Of a stretch of DNA of 64,000 nucleotides, positions 1 through 12,069 are shown piece by piece. The notes below the pieces were generated by a model, which saw only the letters and a list, made by a program, of their open reading frames with translations, did not search any database and had not been told where the DNA came from. This DNA is from Batkoa obscura (lineage: Eukaryota > Entomophthoromycota > Entomophthoromycetes > Entomophthorales > Batkoaceae). How positions within the stretch are numbered: position 1 is the first letter of the stretch; every line of letters starts with the position of its first letter. The translations under genes and the position numbers were made by a program. The stretch is from assembly GCA_030770535.1 (NCBI GenBank), contig JASVEC010000090.1, forward strand, positions 1 to 64,000, in the 5' to 3' direction.

Positions 1-1047
1 CTAATAGAAGATCGATATATGGTTATACTAGGAGGCTCTATTAATTTATTAAATGAAGTGGAAGAATATTGTATAATAATATAACAGATGAATTAAAATA
101 AGCCCTTTAATTTAATTTATTTATTTGATATTCAATTATTGACTTGGAAAAAAATTATTATTAATAACGCCCCTACGGAAGCTAGAATTGGCCATACAAC
201 TACTTATTTTAAAAATAAAAACAACTCATTATTTATGGTGGATTAAGCAATTGTAACAATACTTTACAATTAACCTCAGATTTATATTTACTCAATTTAA
301 CCTCCTGGCAAATGGAATCCCGTCCACTCCTTAATTATGATAATACTTTATCTAATTTAAAATTAGCTTTTCATTCCGCTTTATTAATACAAAATAATTA
401 TTTTTTATTCTTCGGTCAAAAAGATAGTAATCAGCGTTATATAAAAGATTTTTATGTTATTAATACAGATAATTGGCAACATAGTATCACTATTAATAGT
501 ACATTACCAACAAAATCTTCTCATATGAGAACTGGCGTTACTCAATCAAATAACAATAATGATAATACAAAAGAATTGTTATCTCCCACAGATAAACTGG
601 TCTTAGCTATAGTAATGGGAATTATAGGTGGTATATTACTCTCCGGTTTGCTTCTTCTCATCTTCAATTATTATAAAAAAAATCGAATTACTTCCCCCAA
701 GTTAGATCAAATAAGTTTCCTTCAATTACCACCTGATTCCAATTCTTCATTTCCTAATCTACAATTCAATCATTCCCAGTCCAACTTATGGGATTTAGAC
801 TCTCAATATGCTTACTCTACTTATTTAAATCATACATTACTTAATTTTAATACCTCGGGATTTAAAAGAGAGAGTTGGCAAAGGGAAGAGGAAAGGGAAG
901 ACACATTAGTTAATAGAAAGATGGTCATTAGATGAAGTGAATATTTTTAGGTTAAAAAGGTATAGTGAAATTATAATGGAAAGATATGAAGAAATTGGTT
1001 TAATGGATGAATTGGATGAGACGAAGGTAATGGGACAGGAGAAGTAG
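1..1047 (+). pseudogene. Kelch-repeat membrane protein, 3' part, frameshifted
   Basis: The window opens inside this gene. Two kelch-like stretches can be read (VILGGS near 22-48; LFDIQLLTW near 121-147, followed by ARIGHTTTYF), then a beta-propeller-like end, one membrane helix (about 590-670, LVLAIVMGIIGGILLSGL) and a polar tail. Fungal kelch proteins with a single C-terminal helix are common; they are usually placed in endomembranes or the plasma membrane, but their role is not defined. The reading frame is broken about three times: near 72-102, near 241 (GGLSNCNNT resumes in another frame), and near 920, after which a sensible tail (RWSLDEVNIFRLKRY) runs to the stop at 1045-1047. Either this is a recent pseudogene or the assembly has indel errors. 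The longest open piece is 312-935. Confidence 0.6.
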
Positions 1048-1489
1048 AGTTTCAAGTTTTGCGGTTTTTGTAGTTTTAGTTTACTATAATTTATGTTTTG
1101 GTTTTAATGAAATAAAAAAGTTGAAAATTTTTGGAATTTTTTGGGCAGGAAAATTGTTGACTACTTTTTTTACTATCATTATATGAATAAATTATATTTA
1201 TCATATAAAATGAATACAAATAATACCAAGAATAAGAGGTTTATTTATTAAACAAAAAATACCGAATCCTAAAATTACAATAAAAAAATAGTGAATTCTA
1301 ATATTCTAATTGAAAAAATACAGCACTTATAAAAACTCAATAATAATTTATTCAAAATTGAATTTTCAGTTAAACACAAAAAATCACGTAAGCTAGCAAA
1401 TTTTATTTGAAATAAAATACCCCAAACTTTTGCATTTAAAAACCTAACTTTCTTATATTTTTATATTTTAATTTCAATTTAGATAAACG
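1048..1489. other. Intergenic, AT-rich
   Basis: No coding potential or repeat recognised. It presumably holds the promoter and 5' UTR of the MATE gene that starts at 1490; a long A/T-rich run lies just upstream. Confidence 0.5.
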
Positions 1490-3333
1490 ATGCCTTCCAG
1501 TAATAATCCAGTAGATGATAATGGGAATGAATCCGATGCTTTATTAAACCCACCACCTTATGATCCTACACCATCAACAAATATAAGCTACGGTGCCACT
1601 CCCAACAGCAGCAAACCACGTTTAAGTAGCTATTTAGAGTCTGGGTCTTACCGTTCTAATCGTTCCAGTGGAGTATTAAGTGGACGTAGAGGAAGTCAAC
1701 ATAGCGTCTCATCCGATATATTAAAGCCTACCATCTATGACAGTATCAACCAACATTTAGGTCAAAATCCAACCGTAATTCCATCCTACTCAGGGTACAC
1801 AAGCTCCGAGATTGGACTTGGAGTCAATAATATTATTGATGTTGCAGAAAGCGCACCATTCATGGATATTGAACCTTCGGATATAACTTTTAAAAGGGTA
1901 GTTAATGAGTCTTATTTATTATCCAAATTAGCTATACCAATTGTTATCAGTTATGTTTTACAAAATATCATTCCATTAGCTTCAGTTTATTCATTAGGTC
2001 ATTTGGTAAGCTTTTATTATTATTACCATATGTTGTTTTTTATATGTTTTTTATCCAAAAGGGTCCTACAGAATTAGCTGCCTCCGCATTAAGTAATATG
2101 TTTGCTTCTGTTACTGGTTGGTCTGTAGCAATGGGTATGGCTACAGCTTTAGATACACTATGTTCTCAAGCTTTTACAGGGGCAAGAAATTTACATATAG
2201 TAGGTATCTATTTACAAAGAGGGATCTTGATCTCATTAACTCTCCTCATTCCCGTATCCTTCTTGTGGCTATATGCAGAGAACATATTATTATTATTAAA
2301 GCAAGATCCAGAGTTAGCTTATTATTGCGGTCGATATTTAAAGATCTTATTATTAGGAGCACCCCCATATATTGTTTTTGAATGCTTAAAGAAATTTTTA
2401 CAAGCTCAAGATATCATGACAGCTGCTACTTATATTCTCTTCTCCGTTATTCCAATCAATGTAGTATTAAATTTTTTATTAGTGTTTTATGAACCAACTA
2501 GATTAGGTTTTGATGGTGCACCCTTAACTGTTGCATTAACTAATTGGTGTATGATGATCTTTGCTATTATCTATATAAGATTATTTAAAGGCTATCAAGC
2601 ATGGGGTGGATGGACAAAAGAAAGCTTAGATGGTTGGTATGAATTTTTGAAATTAGGAATTCCTGGAATTATTATGGTATGTGCTGAATGGTGGGCATTT
2701 GAGGTCATGGGGTTGGCAGCTTCATATTTAGGAAAAGCACCCCTTGCAGCACATGCAGTCTCATTAACTACATGTAATTTATTTTACATGGTACCTTTGG
2801 GATTGAGTATAGCAGCTTCTAATCGAATGGGCAACCTTCTCGGAGATGCAACTAGCAATCGAGCTAAACTATGTGGGTTAGCAGCTTTATTATTAGCATT
2901 ACTATTTTCCATGATCAATTCTACTATCTTAGTTGTTTTCAGGGATTTCTGGGGTTATTTGTTTACGGACGATGAATCAGTAGCTTTATTAGCTAAATCT
3001 ATACTTCCAATTGCTGCTTTATTTCAAGTGTTTGATGGATTGAGTGGTGTATCTGGTGGCTTATTAAGAGGGCAAGGAAGACAGAAACTGGGTGCAATTG
3101 TTAATGTTATTGCTTATTATGGTTTATCATTACCCATTGGATTTTATTTAGCTTTTGGTTTAGGTTGGGGTGTTTATGGTTTATGGTGGGGATTAGCTAT
3201 TGCTTTATTTCTATGTGCTTTAACTTTAGTATCTGCTATTTTATATACTAATTGGGAAGAGGAGGTTTTTAATTGTCAAGAAAGATTAAGGCAAGAGGAA
3301 ATGGACAGAATGAATGGACCAGAAATTGTTTAA
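1490..3333 (+). CDS. MATE-family multidrug/toxin efflux transporter (copy A)
   Basis: Two exons, 1490-2005 and 2062-3333, joined by a 56-bp GT-AG intron (phase 0, between GHL and GPTELAASALSNMF); about 595 aa. The family exports organic cations and drugs in exchange for H+ or Na+; fungal members of this shape sit in the vacuolar or plasma membrane. Residues 1-145 are a polar, Ser/Asn-rich cytosolic tail with many possible phosphorylation sites (SYRSNRSSGVLSGRRGSQHS). Then come about 12 membrane helices in two similar halves; MATE-like signatures include ALDTLCSQAFTG and the paired EWWAFE and LGLSIAASNRMGNLLG. The second half keeps the ALFQVFDGLSGVSGGLLRGQ signature. It looks complete. The gene at 6862 is a diverged tandem paralogue with this intron at the same position. 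The substrate cannot be told from sequence. Confidence 0.93.
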
Positions 3334-5090
3334 ATAATAGAACGATTTTATTTTATATTATATGTTTGGTTTTGTATTTTGAGGTTCAAAGAAGTGTGCA
3401 AATAATAATAATAACTCTTTTTAGTGAATAAATAAAGGTTAGGTTGATGAATTTAGTTTGAAGGAATGGTTTTTTAGCACTAGTTTATTAATATATTATT
3501 AAACAAAAGGTATGCATTTTTACTAGAATATTACTTTATCAATATTAAATTAAATTATTTTGTTTTTCAAATTCATTTAACTATTACTCTATTCATATAC
3601 TCGATTAAGGATCAATTAGTTTTTAAAAAATGACAATGCATTGTATTCTTTATACCTGATAATAACATATAAATAGCTAATAAATCAAAGTATAGATCAA
3701 TATATTAACTTTTGACTACCTTATTATACTTTCAATATTATTTTATCAAATATTTATATTCTAAAATACATCTGATGTCTTATTTTAGTTTTGTTTGTTT
3801 ATTTATCCACTTTTTATATAGCAGAAAATTAAATTTATAAAAAAAAATTCCAAAGAAACGCTCACATTAAGTTTAGTTTTATTTAATTTAATAAACAAAA
3901 AGACAATATCAAAATAATAAAATAGAATAAGCGTAAACTAAATAAACTCGAAATAAATGCCTAAAACCCTTCAATAAAGATTCACTATTCCTGAATTATT
4001 TTTTTATAATATCAGTTTTTGTTAGATAAAATTTAAATAATCAAAATAAAAGTTGTACTTTAGTAGTAAATTATAATGAACCTAACACTATTATCTCATT
4101 ACCGATATGTATTAATAATCCATTGATAATATACTAATAATATATCTAAAGCTATTTTGATCATTCAAATAAACCACTTTTTATCCATTCAATATATATA
4201 ATAACTTCAACCATCCATGAAAACTTAAAATAATAAAAAATGACATGATTATTTTTAAAGTAAATAAAAATGCGATAAAGCATGGATTCATATATAAAAG
4301 TTTAACTTACTTTTAATTATCATGTTATTCTTGACACTCATAGTTTTTGTCATTTTTATTAATAAAACATCTATTCAAATTATAAAAGATTGCTTTAATT
4401 AGGATTAAGTCTACTATGAATATAAATAAAGACCCAGTTTGAAATATGAAAACTAACTTGGAGGTTAACGAGTTTAAATCAAAAAAACAAATTCACTTGA
4501 AAGTTGGCTCCTTTAGCGCATTTACACTATCGTCCCTTTCAACTTAGTTTTCCCTATTCTTTAAGTCACCATTTTCTTCTTTTACTGTTACTAATTCAAA
4601 GTGACAGCCATTTGTTTTAAACGCCTATTTTTAAATAAAAATTTACTCTAATATTTAGCAAACTAGATCCCTTAATAATAATCTAATACCACATAGATCA
4701 TTGATTTAAGCACTACTTAGCATATAATTCTTTAAAATTGTAATAGCCATATCCTTATCCTTATAATAATACCAGTCTATTACTTCAAAATTCAAGGTTT
4801 TTTAATCAACTTAAGATAAAGTGATAGTATAATCTTTATCACCATTCAAAGTATCACCATCAATTAACTATTAACACATCATCCTTTAAACTTTTAATAA
4901 GAACCTTCCTAACTTCAATTATAAAAGAATAATAATACCAGCAAATTGATTATTATTAATTTGGTTTAGTTTAAAGCTTTGCCTTATTATCTAAAAAGGC
5001 TGTTTATTTAGTCATTTTTCATTCTTGATCTAATTCTAATTTCGGCAGGTAATAGTTTAATTATTTTTTTTATTGTCTAGATTATAAATT
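3334..5090. other. Intergenic, AT-rich, no gene seen
   Basis: About 1.75 kb of very AT-rich DNA with stops in all frames, no M or T element and no recognised repeat. It contains the 3' flank of the MATE A gene and the 5' flank of the tRNA gene. Confidence 0.5.
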
Positions 5091-5163
5091 GGGGAACTAG
5101 CTCAGATGGTAGAGCGCTCGCTTAGCATGCGAGAGGCACCGGGATCGATGCCCGGGTTCTCCA
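5091..5163 (+). tRNA. tRNA-Ala (anticodon AGC)
   Basis: A 73-nt cloverleaf without intron. The acceptor stem GGGGAAC pairs with GTTCTCC (one G-U) with discriminator A. The D arm is GCTC/GAGC, the anticodon stem CTCGC/GCGAG around loop TTAGCAT (anticodon AGC), and the T arm CCGGG/CCCGG. A-box-like (TAGCTCAGATGG) and B-box-like (GGGATCGATGCC) internal promoter elements are present; the B-box departs slightly from the usual GGTTCGANTCC. CCA is not encoded apart from the discriminator A. This is a GC-rich spot in AT-rich surroundings and is probably functional. Confidence 0.96.
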
Positions 5164-5175
5164 CTTACTTAAGCG

Positions 5176-5186
5176 TCTTTATTTTT
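5176..5186 (+). terminator. Pol III T-rich terminator of tRNA-Ala
   Basis: TCTTTATTTTT begins 13 nt after the tRNA 3' end. Pol III stops at T runs, and the five Ts at 5182-5186 are the first run of four or more. Confidence 0.6.
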
Positions 5187-6861
5187 AGATCTCAATTTGC
5201 TATAACACACCTACTATCTATCATAACTTTTTTTCATTGTTTCAAATTAGTATTTATTAAATATTATCAAACCTTTTAACATGAGATTATTTTTATTAGA
5301 TGTTAAAACTGTTAATAAATTTAGTTATTATAATTTTTAAAATGAAAGATGAAGCAAATTAAAAAGTTTAAAATATTTTTAATGACATTAGTATCCTTTA
5401 TTGCACTCATTTTTTCAATAATAAAATCATTTAGCCTTATACCAATGTTTTAAATTTTTTAAATATAAATTAAAACCTATCAAAAAGTTGAGCTATTGAA
5501 TTGCCAATTCTGTTCAAGTATCTTCCTTCTTGATAGCTGTTAATTAAACATACTCTTAAAAAAAATAAGGTGGTATATAATGGTGGTGGACGGATAGGAT
5601 ATAGCTATCGATTATAATTCATATTTTACATAATTAAAAGCCGGATTGTGTTTTTAAAACTATACACTCAGAATGGTGATTATCATAAGTAATATAATAA
5701 CTATGATTAGTTTACTAACTTCATTTATCCAACTGATTTAGATAATATTTTTTTTTTACTTTTATTTTTCCAAGGGTTTAAATGTTAATTTAATTTTAAA
5801 GGTGCAGCAAGAACCCTTTTAATTTGAATAAATATAGAATAAAATAATTATAAAAATAACTAGTTGACTATACTTTACCATTTTATTTCATCTATTTAAT
5901 TTAGTTAGTTTACACCAAGTTTCTCTTTTTCATAAGGGTCTTTACTATTTTATTAAGTTTTCATTTATTATTTTTTGTTAATTTACTAGTTTTGGTAAGA
6001 ATTAAACATGGAGTTTTTGTAGGTATTTCTTTAATATATTGGAAATCGGAAGTTGATTGAAGAGTCGAAATATTGAGTTAGAAGTCTAAGGTAGTCTATT
6101 AAATAAAACCGAAGTGAGTTTGTTATAGTGTAAATCGTTTTGAACCTGAGGCTGATATGATTGTATTAGTGATAGTATTTAGTTTTTTTACACAATAATA
6201 ATAATCAAAAGTTAAAAAATAAAGTATAATTAAAGTATTTCGCCATTTTGTGGTTTATTTGGTTATCAAGAAAATTCAAGAATAAAATAATAAATCAAAA
6301 TTGTAAACTTTACTATCAAAACTTAAAAAAAGTCAATAGATGGCTTCTTGTAATTTAATGAATCTATTTCTACTACTCCCTACATGTTAACCTTCCGTTT
6401 TCTACTCCCATTTCGTTTTTTACACCCTCAACAATATAGATACTCAGATCAGTTGCATTGTAAAGCTTTGGAAAAATGAATGAAAAATAAAGTTGAGATA
6501 GTTTATGATTTTCTAACATCTTCTTTAAGCTATCAGGAACAATTGAAAATTAGCCTACTTAAATTCATTTAACTGATTAAAAGTTAATAATCTCCATAAT
6601 AAACCTTATTTAATTAACTAAATAATCATTGACAATTAGCAATATATCGAATCTATCATCTCCATTGGCTGAATTCAATAAAAAACATCAGGATCCAAAG
6701 AATACAATCTCTAATTTAAAAAATTCAAATATCTCAATTTTTATCCGTACCATGACACATTTGACAGTCTTAAATTACGGGTAATCTAAATCAACCATAG
6801 CAATATGAAAATACTATAAATACCAATCAAATTGATTTAAATTCCCTACTTGATTTCAATA
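5187..6861. other. Intergenic, AT-rich, no gene seen
   Basis: Stops in all frames throughout and no M or T element. The last part serves as 5' flank of the second MATE gene. Confidence 0.5.
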
Positions 6862-8518
6862 ATGTCTGAAGAAAGCATTCCATCAACGAAACTCTTTGAC
6901 ACCAACCAAAAGCTACAAAACTACCATACAATTCATAATGCATCTTCAGATACTTTAGTCAATTTAGCTCAAGTAGAGTCCCCTCGATTTAACACAAAAA
7001 ATGATAAACTACAAGAAATAGATTTTGTTACTACTCCCGTATGGAACGATTATAAATCCGAGATGTACTATTTATTTACTACTGGTTTACCTGTTATTGT
7101 AGCTATGTTTTTGTCTTATGCTATGCCATTAGCTAATATCTTTTCAATTGGGCATTTGGTAAATTTCTATTCATTTCTAATGTTTATTGAAACTAATTAG
7201 TATTTCTTCTTTAGGGTACTAAACAACTTGGTGCTGCTGCTTTAAGTAATATGTTTGCAGCAATTACCGGTTGGTCTTTATCCATTGGTATGGCCACTGC
7301 TTTAGACACTCTTTGTTCCCAAGCTTTTACTGGTAGCAATAACCCTCATGCAGTAGGATTACATTTACAAAGAGGGATCCTAGTCTCTTTAACAATGTTT
7401 ATACCCATCAGTTTTGTTTGGTTAAATTCTGAAAAATTAATGTTACTTATTGGACAAGATCCAGAATTATCAAAGCTTTGTGGGGTTTATATGAAACATT
7501 TGTTATTTGGGGCACCTGCTTTTATGGCATTTGAGTGCTTAAAGAGATATTTTCAAGCACAGAGTAAGTTATTTTATAATATATATTATTTAATAGCAAT
7601 TAATTTTTATTTATAGAAATCATGCGTGCTCAAACTGATATTACCATAGCTGTATTACCTATTAATTTAATTTTGGTATATTTTTTAGTTATGAATGACT
7701 CTACCTCCCTTGGTTTTAAAGGTGCACCAATAGCTTCATCAATTACCTATTGGCTATGTTTAACCTTTGGCATCTTATATTCAAAATACATTAATGGTTC
7801 TCAGTGTTGGGGTGGATTCACTAAACAGGCTTTAACCGGATGGGGGCCATATATTAAATTAGGTGTACCTGGGATCTTACAATTATGTAGTGAATGGTGG
7901 GCCTTTGAAATTATGTCTTTAGCAGCTTCTTATTTAGGCACCAATGAGCTAGCTGCTCAATCTATTGTATTGTCTATTACTAATACCGTATGGTCAGTAC
8001 CAGTAGGCATGTCAATTGCTGCTAGTAATCGAATTGGGAATTTATTGGGTGCATCAATGCCTATTAAATCCAAACATACCAGTCGTTGTGCTTTGGTTTT
8101 AGCTTTAATTATGCCTTTTTTTAATTCGACGTTCTTATTGTTGTTTTCAAAAAAATTGAGTGAATTGTTTACGGATGATCAAAAGGTAATTGAAATTGTT
8201 CAAATCATTATTCCTGTTGCTGCTTTGTATCAAATTTTTGATAGTGTCTTTACAGTATCGAATGGTATCTTAAGAGGCCAAGGTAAACAAGCTATTGGAG
8301 CTATTGTGAACGTTATTGCCTTTTATATAATTGCTATACCTTTGGGATTATATGTGACTTTTCAATGGAATTTTGGAGTGTTGGGACTTTGGTTTGGTAC
8401 TTGTTTAGCTTTGTTAATTACGTCTTCGACATTGGGCTATGTTATCTTGACATGCGATTGGGAGTTAGAAGTTAATAATTGTAAAAATAGATTAAAAGAA
8501 TCGAAAACTTCTTTTTAG
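6862..8518 (+). CDS. MATE-family multidrug/toxin efflux transporter (copy B)
   Basis: Three exons, 6862-7158, 7215-7563 and 7617-8518, about 515 aa. The ATG at 6862 (MSEES) is the first in frame. The first intron (56 bp) lies at the same place and phase as in the copy at 1490 (GHL / GTKQLGAAALSNMF). The second (53 bp, phase 1, within QAQ/KIM) is absent from the other copy, so it was gained here or lost there. The polar N-terminal tail is only about 75 residues. The MATE core is well kept: ALDTLCSQAFTG, EWWAFEIMSLAASYLG, VGMSIAASNRIGNLLG and GILRGQGKQAIGAIVNV. Its role is as for the family, H+- or Na+-driven efflux of organic compounds. The frame is open throughout and the gene is probably functional. 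It is a tandem duplicate now separated by the tRNA and about 3.5 kb. Confidence 0.92.
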
Positions 8519-8875
8519 ATCGTTAGATGCTATTAAAAGTTGATGATCATTGAATTCGTTAGAATTAAAAATAAAAGTTTGGTTTATTAAATTTGACATA
8601 TACTTAAGCTTTTTATTTATTATTTATTTAGTTTATGAAAATAATGATACTTTTATAGTGCTAAGTATCATCAAATAGACTCAGGCCTGTTATTAACTAT
8701 AGAATTTGGTATATAATACAATAACATACTAATCTTTTTAAACAAAATTCTATTGTATTTTGTAAATGTTTAATCAACTTTAAGGTACTTCATAAAACTA
8801 TAAAGGTACACAAATCTGAATTTGGATTTTAAAATAATTCCATTTCAAATGAAACAACTTAATCTTTTAATGGTT
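8519..8875. other. Intergenic, AT-rich
   Basis: 3' flank of MATE B up to the first MITE; nothing recognised. Confidence 0.45.
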
Positions 8876-8974
8876 GGGGCTGTTTTTTTTGGCTTCATTA
8901 CTTTTTCTCTTTTAAGTGCTATTTGAGCGGAAAATTTGTTAGTAGGAGATTCTTAAACATAAAAATACATCCCC
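8876..8974 (+). mobile_element. M1: M-family MITE
   Basis: Starts GGGGCTGTTTTTTTTGGCTT and ends ATACATCCCC, 99 bp. It has the family core (TTCATTACTTTTT, GCTATTTGAGCGGAAAA, TTGTTAGTA). Flanks GGTT and ATTT do not match, so the 4-bp target duplication has decayed. Confidence 0.85.
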
Positions 8975-9450
8975 ATTTATTAGAGGATACAATAAATCCC
9001 ATTATTAATAAAATAATTGAACAAAACCATGACATTAATAATTTTAGATAATGTGAAAACGATATTATCTATTAAAATAGTATTTAATAATTCTAATTAT
9101 GACTATTCACTTCGCGTTAGTATCTTACTTTAACATCCAAACTAAACTAAACTAAACTATTAACTACTATACTATAATGAAATAACTTAATTGAGCTATA
9201 AAAATATAAAAGCAGTAACCCTGGAAATCCTATAAAAAATACTCTTCATTTTAAATAAGTGAAGAATTATATCAATATAAACAACAATTCTTTTGGAAAC
9301 CAACATATTCATCATATACATTATCTCAACCATCATATTCAATTTTTGCACTCAATTAATCATAACTCATTCAGCTTCAAACATCAGCTTTTGCAAATCC
9401 AAAAACCTTAATTTCAGTCTAACGCAATAATTATTTCTTTAATATTCAGC
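8975..9450. other. Intergenic, AT-rich; 5' flank of NSRP1-like gene
   Basis: No coding potential. A short direct repeat of AAACT (9145-9160 area) is present. It probably contains the promoter of the gene that starts at 9451. Confidence 0.45.
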
Positions 9451-10692
9451 ATGCCATTTAGTAATTCCAAATTAAAATTTGGTCTCAATATCAAAAATAA
9501 ACCAGCCTTAGCCAAACCAGTTAAAAATTTATTACATGAAGAAGAAGAAGAGACAACTCCTTTAGAAGAAAAGCAAAAAGCGAATCAAGAGATCAAACGA
9601 GCTCAAGTGAAAGTGGGAAATTCAAAAAAATTAGTTGAACAGGTCAAAGAAACATTGGATGTAGATCCAACAGCATATGAATATGACGAGGTTTATGATC
9701 AAATGAAAGATAATGAAAAAAAATATTTAGATTTGATGAAGGGAACAGACGATAATAAAGTAAGGTTTTTTATATTTAGTTTAGCTTTTAAAAAGGAATG
9801 GATTGATTGATTGATTTTAATTAGCCAAAATATATCCAAGGTTTATTAAAAACCGCAGAATTAAGGAAGAGAGATAGACTAAGAGCGGAAGGTCGATTAG
9901 TTGAAAAAGAAAAGGAAAGGGAAAGTGAACTTTATAAAGGAAAAGAAGAGTTTGTTACAACTGCGTAAGTTTATCATATTCTTTTGACTGTATACATATT
10001 AATCGAATAATTAGTTATAAGCAACAGCAAGAAGAGCTCAAGAGGTTGGAGAAAGAAGATAATATTGAAGGTGAAATTCTAATTTTAATTATTTATATAA
10101 GTGTTGTTCAATTAATTCAATTATGAATCTAGATGATCAAAGTAAAGATGGTAATATGTTTCAATTTTATGAGAATTTATTATCTGCCAAAAGTCGACAA
10201 ATAGAAGCCGGAATTATTACTAAAGAGATTAAAAAAGAAGCAAATTCAACAACAACAAATCAATCAACAAAAGAAGATTTATTGGCCAAAGCCTTAAAAG
10301 AAGGCAAAAAAATAGAAATTAATGCCAATAATGAAGTCATTGATAAAAGACAATTATTATCCGCTGGTTTAAATATAGTCAGAAAAGATGTCAAAAGAGA
10401 TGATTCTATTTCTTATTATGATGAATTTATAATGAGAAAAAAGAAAGCAGAAGAAGAAAAAAGATTATTAGCTAAAAAAGCACAAGCTAATAGAATGAAG
10501 AAATTGTTAACGACTCAATTGGAAGAGAGCAAGATGCTGGAAGTAAAGAAAGGGGATGAGAAATTTGATAAATTGAAAGATACACTTAAAAGAAAGAATG
10601 ATGATGGGGCTGTGTTGGATGCAAAAGCTAGGTATTTATTGAGAAAGAAACAGAATCAAGAGAAGTTGGAGAATCAGGCAAAAACAGAATAA
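9451..10692 (+). CDS. NSRP1: NSRP1/CCDC55-like nuclear speckle splicing regulator
   Basis: Four exons, 9451-9759, 9825-9964, 10015-10070 and 10133-10692, about 354 aa; all introns are GT-AG and 50-65 bp. The protein is highly charged (Lys/Glu-rich) with long predicted helices and coiled coils. The NSRP1 N-terminal domain is clear: the LDVDPTAYEYDEVYDQM block, then PKYIQGLLKTAELRKRDR, EEFVTTAYKQQQEEL, and the close DQSKDGNMFQFYENLL that matches the family's FYxNLL. Animal NSRP1 binds splicing factors in nuclear speckles and changes splice-site choice. A nuclear, splicing-linked role here is inferred from the family. The C-terminal third is Lys-rich with possible nuclear localisation signals (RKKKAEEEKR). 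The gene looks complete and lies at the left edge of the transposon island. Confidence 0.88.
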
Positions 10693-10995
10693 CATTATAT
10701 TATAGGTGAATGAAAATTGACTGATTTTAGTAGATACAGCTTGATGATATGTTATTGAGTATTAATAAAATTAAAGTTTTTTAATTAAGTCCTGAAATTG
10801 ATTTAATGAGAGTTTATTGATTACTACGGTCATTATAAGTTAACATAATAATAAACCTTTGAAGTTTTTTATTTATAAATTGATAATATATAGGGGTTAT
10901 AAAGAGTTTTGAGAAAGTATTAACAACTCCCCGCAAATATCTCTAAATATTTTGAAATTTTGATGATTAATAAAACTTTACAAAGTCTTTCATAT

Positions 10996-11093
10996 GGAGA
11001 TGTTTTTTTGGCTTCATTACTTTTTCCACCTTTTAAGCGCTATTTGAGTGGAAAGTTTGTTAATAAAATTCTTAAATACAAAAATATATCCTC
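10996..11093 (+). mobile_element. M2: M-family MITE
   Basis: Begins GGAGATGTTTTTTTGGCTTC and ends ATATATCCTC. ATAT stands on both sides (10992-10995 and 11094-11097). The two terminal changes (GGAG/CTCC) are mirror images of each other. Confidence 0.88.
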
Positions 11094-11141
11094 ATATGTT
11101 AAATTTTTAAATTCCTATTTTTTTTAATAATATTAATATAT

Positions 11142-11241
11142 AATGATATACTTTTTTGTTTGAGAATTTTACTAGCAGTTTTTCTGCCCAACCAGTGCTT
11201 AAAAATGGAAAAAGTGATGAAATAAAAAAAGCACTCTCTCC
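11142..11241 (-). mobile_element. M3: old M-family MITE, degenerate
   Basis: It keeps GTTTGAGAATTTTACTA at the usual distance from its left end, and AGTGCTTAAAAATGGAAAAA plus a GCACTCTCTCC-like right end. The left tip has lost its Gs, so the boundaries are approximate. Confidence 0.65.
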
Positions 11242-11399
11242 TTATATTATTTAATAAAACAAATTAATACTTTTTTAAAATCGCATAAATTGTTCTACTT
11301 TTTTAATTCATAAATTTTTTAAACACCTGAAAGCAATATGATATATTTTATTCTTTATTATTAAATAAATTCCAATATTAAAAATTAAAAATGAAGTAT

Positions 11400-11498
11400 G
11401 GGGATGTTTTTTTTGGCTTCATTACTTTTTCCATTTTTCAAGCACTATTTGAGCGAAAAATTTGTTAGTAAAATTCTTAAACACAAAAACATATTCCC
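11400..11498 (+). mobile_element. M4: M-family MITE
   Basis: GGGGATGTTTTTTTTGGCTT to ACATATTCCC. Flanks are GTAT and ATAT. Confidence 0.88.
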
Positions 11499-11991
11499 AT
11501 ATTATAAAAAATAGAAACAGTTTTTATTTATTTTAATATGATTACAATGATTCTCCATGCTTTAATTTAAAAGCTGGCAAAACACTAATAATTAGCGTAT
11601 TTTTTAATTAATGTTTTTTTAATTACCTCCATTATTAAATCACATAGTTTAATAATGTATTAGTTATCTTAAAAAAGCTAAATCAGAAGTTCTTAATTGT
11701 TATATGGGGTCGTCCGAATTGGTTTCAGAATTTACTTAGAAGTTAATTCAAATTTTAGATTTTTAAATTTGTGTCTAATGTGACGGTTAAATCTAGAGAG
11801 CCTAAATTAAATCTCTTTATTTAAAACTTATTTTAATTGTTTCCTTTTCTTAAATAGCCAGTTTTCCTAACTACATGCTTTATGTTATTTCTGTTAGGTA
11901 TTTAACAGATATATAATATAAGCATTGTAATTCATTTACATCAATTTTAAGAGCTACTTATGATAACTCAAGGTTTATGGAATTTTATAAT

Positions 11992-12069
11992 AAAACAAAA
12001 CAAAACAAAACAAAACAAAACAAAACAAAACAAAACAAAACAAAACAAAACAAAACAAAACAAAACAAA
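11992..12069 (+). repeat. CAAAA microsatellite inside T1
   Basis: About 15 tandem CAAAA units, which in frame give KQNKT repeats. The same site has about six units in T10 (near 36733-36765) and T4 (near 17187-17218) and is hardly repeated in T3 and T6. Confidence 0.95.
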
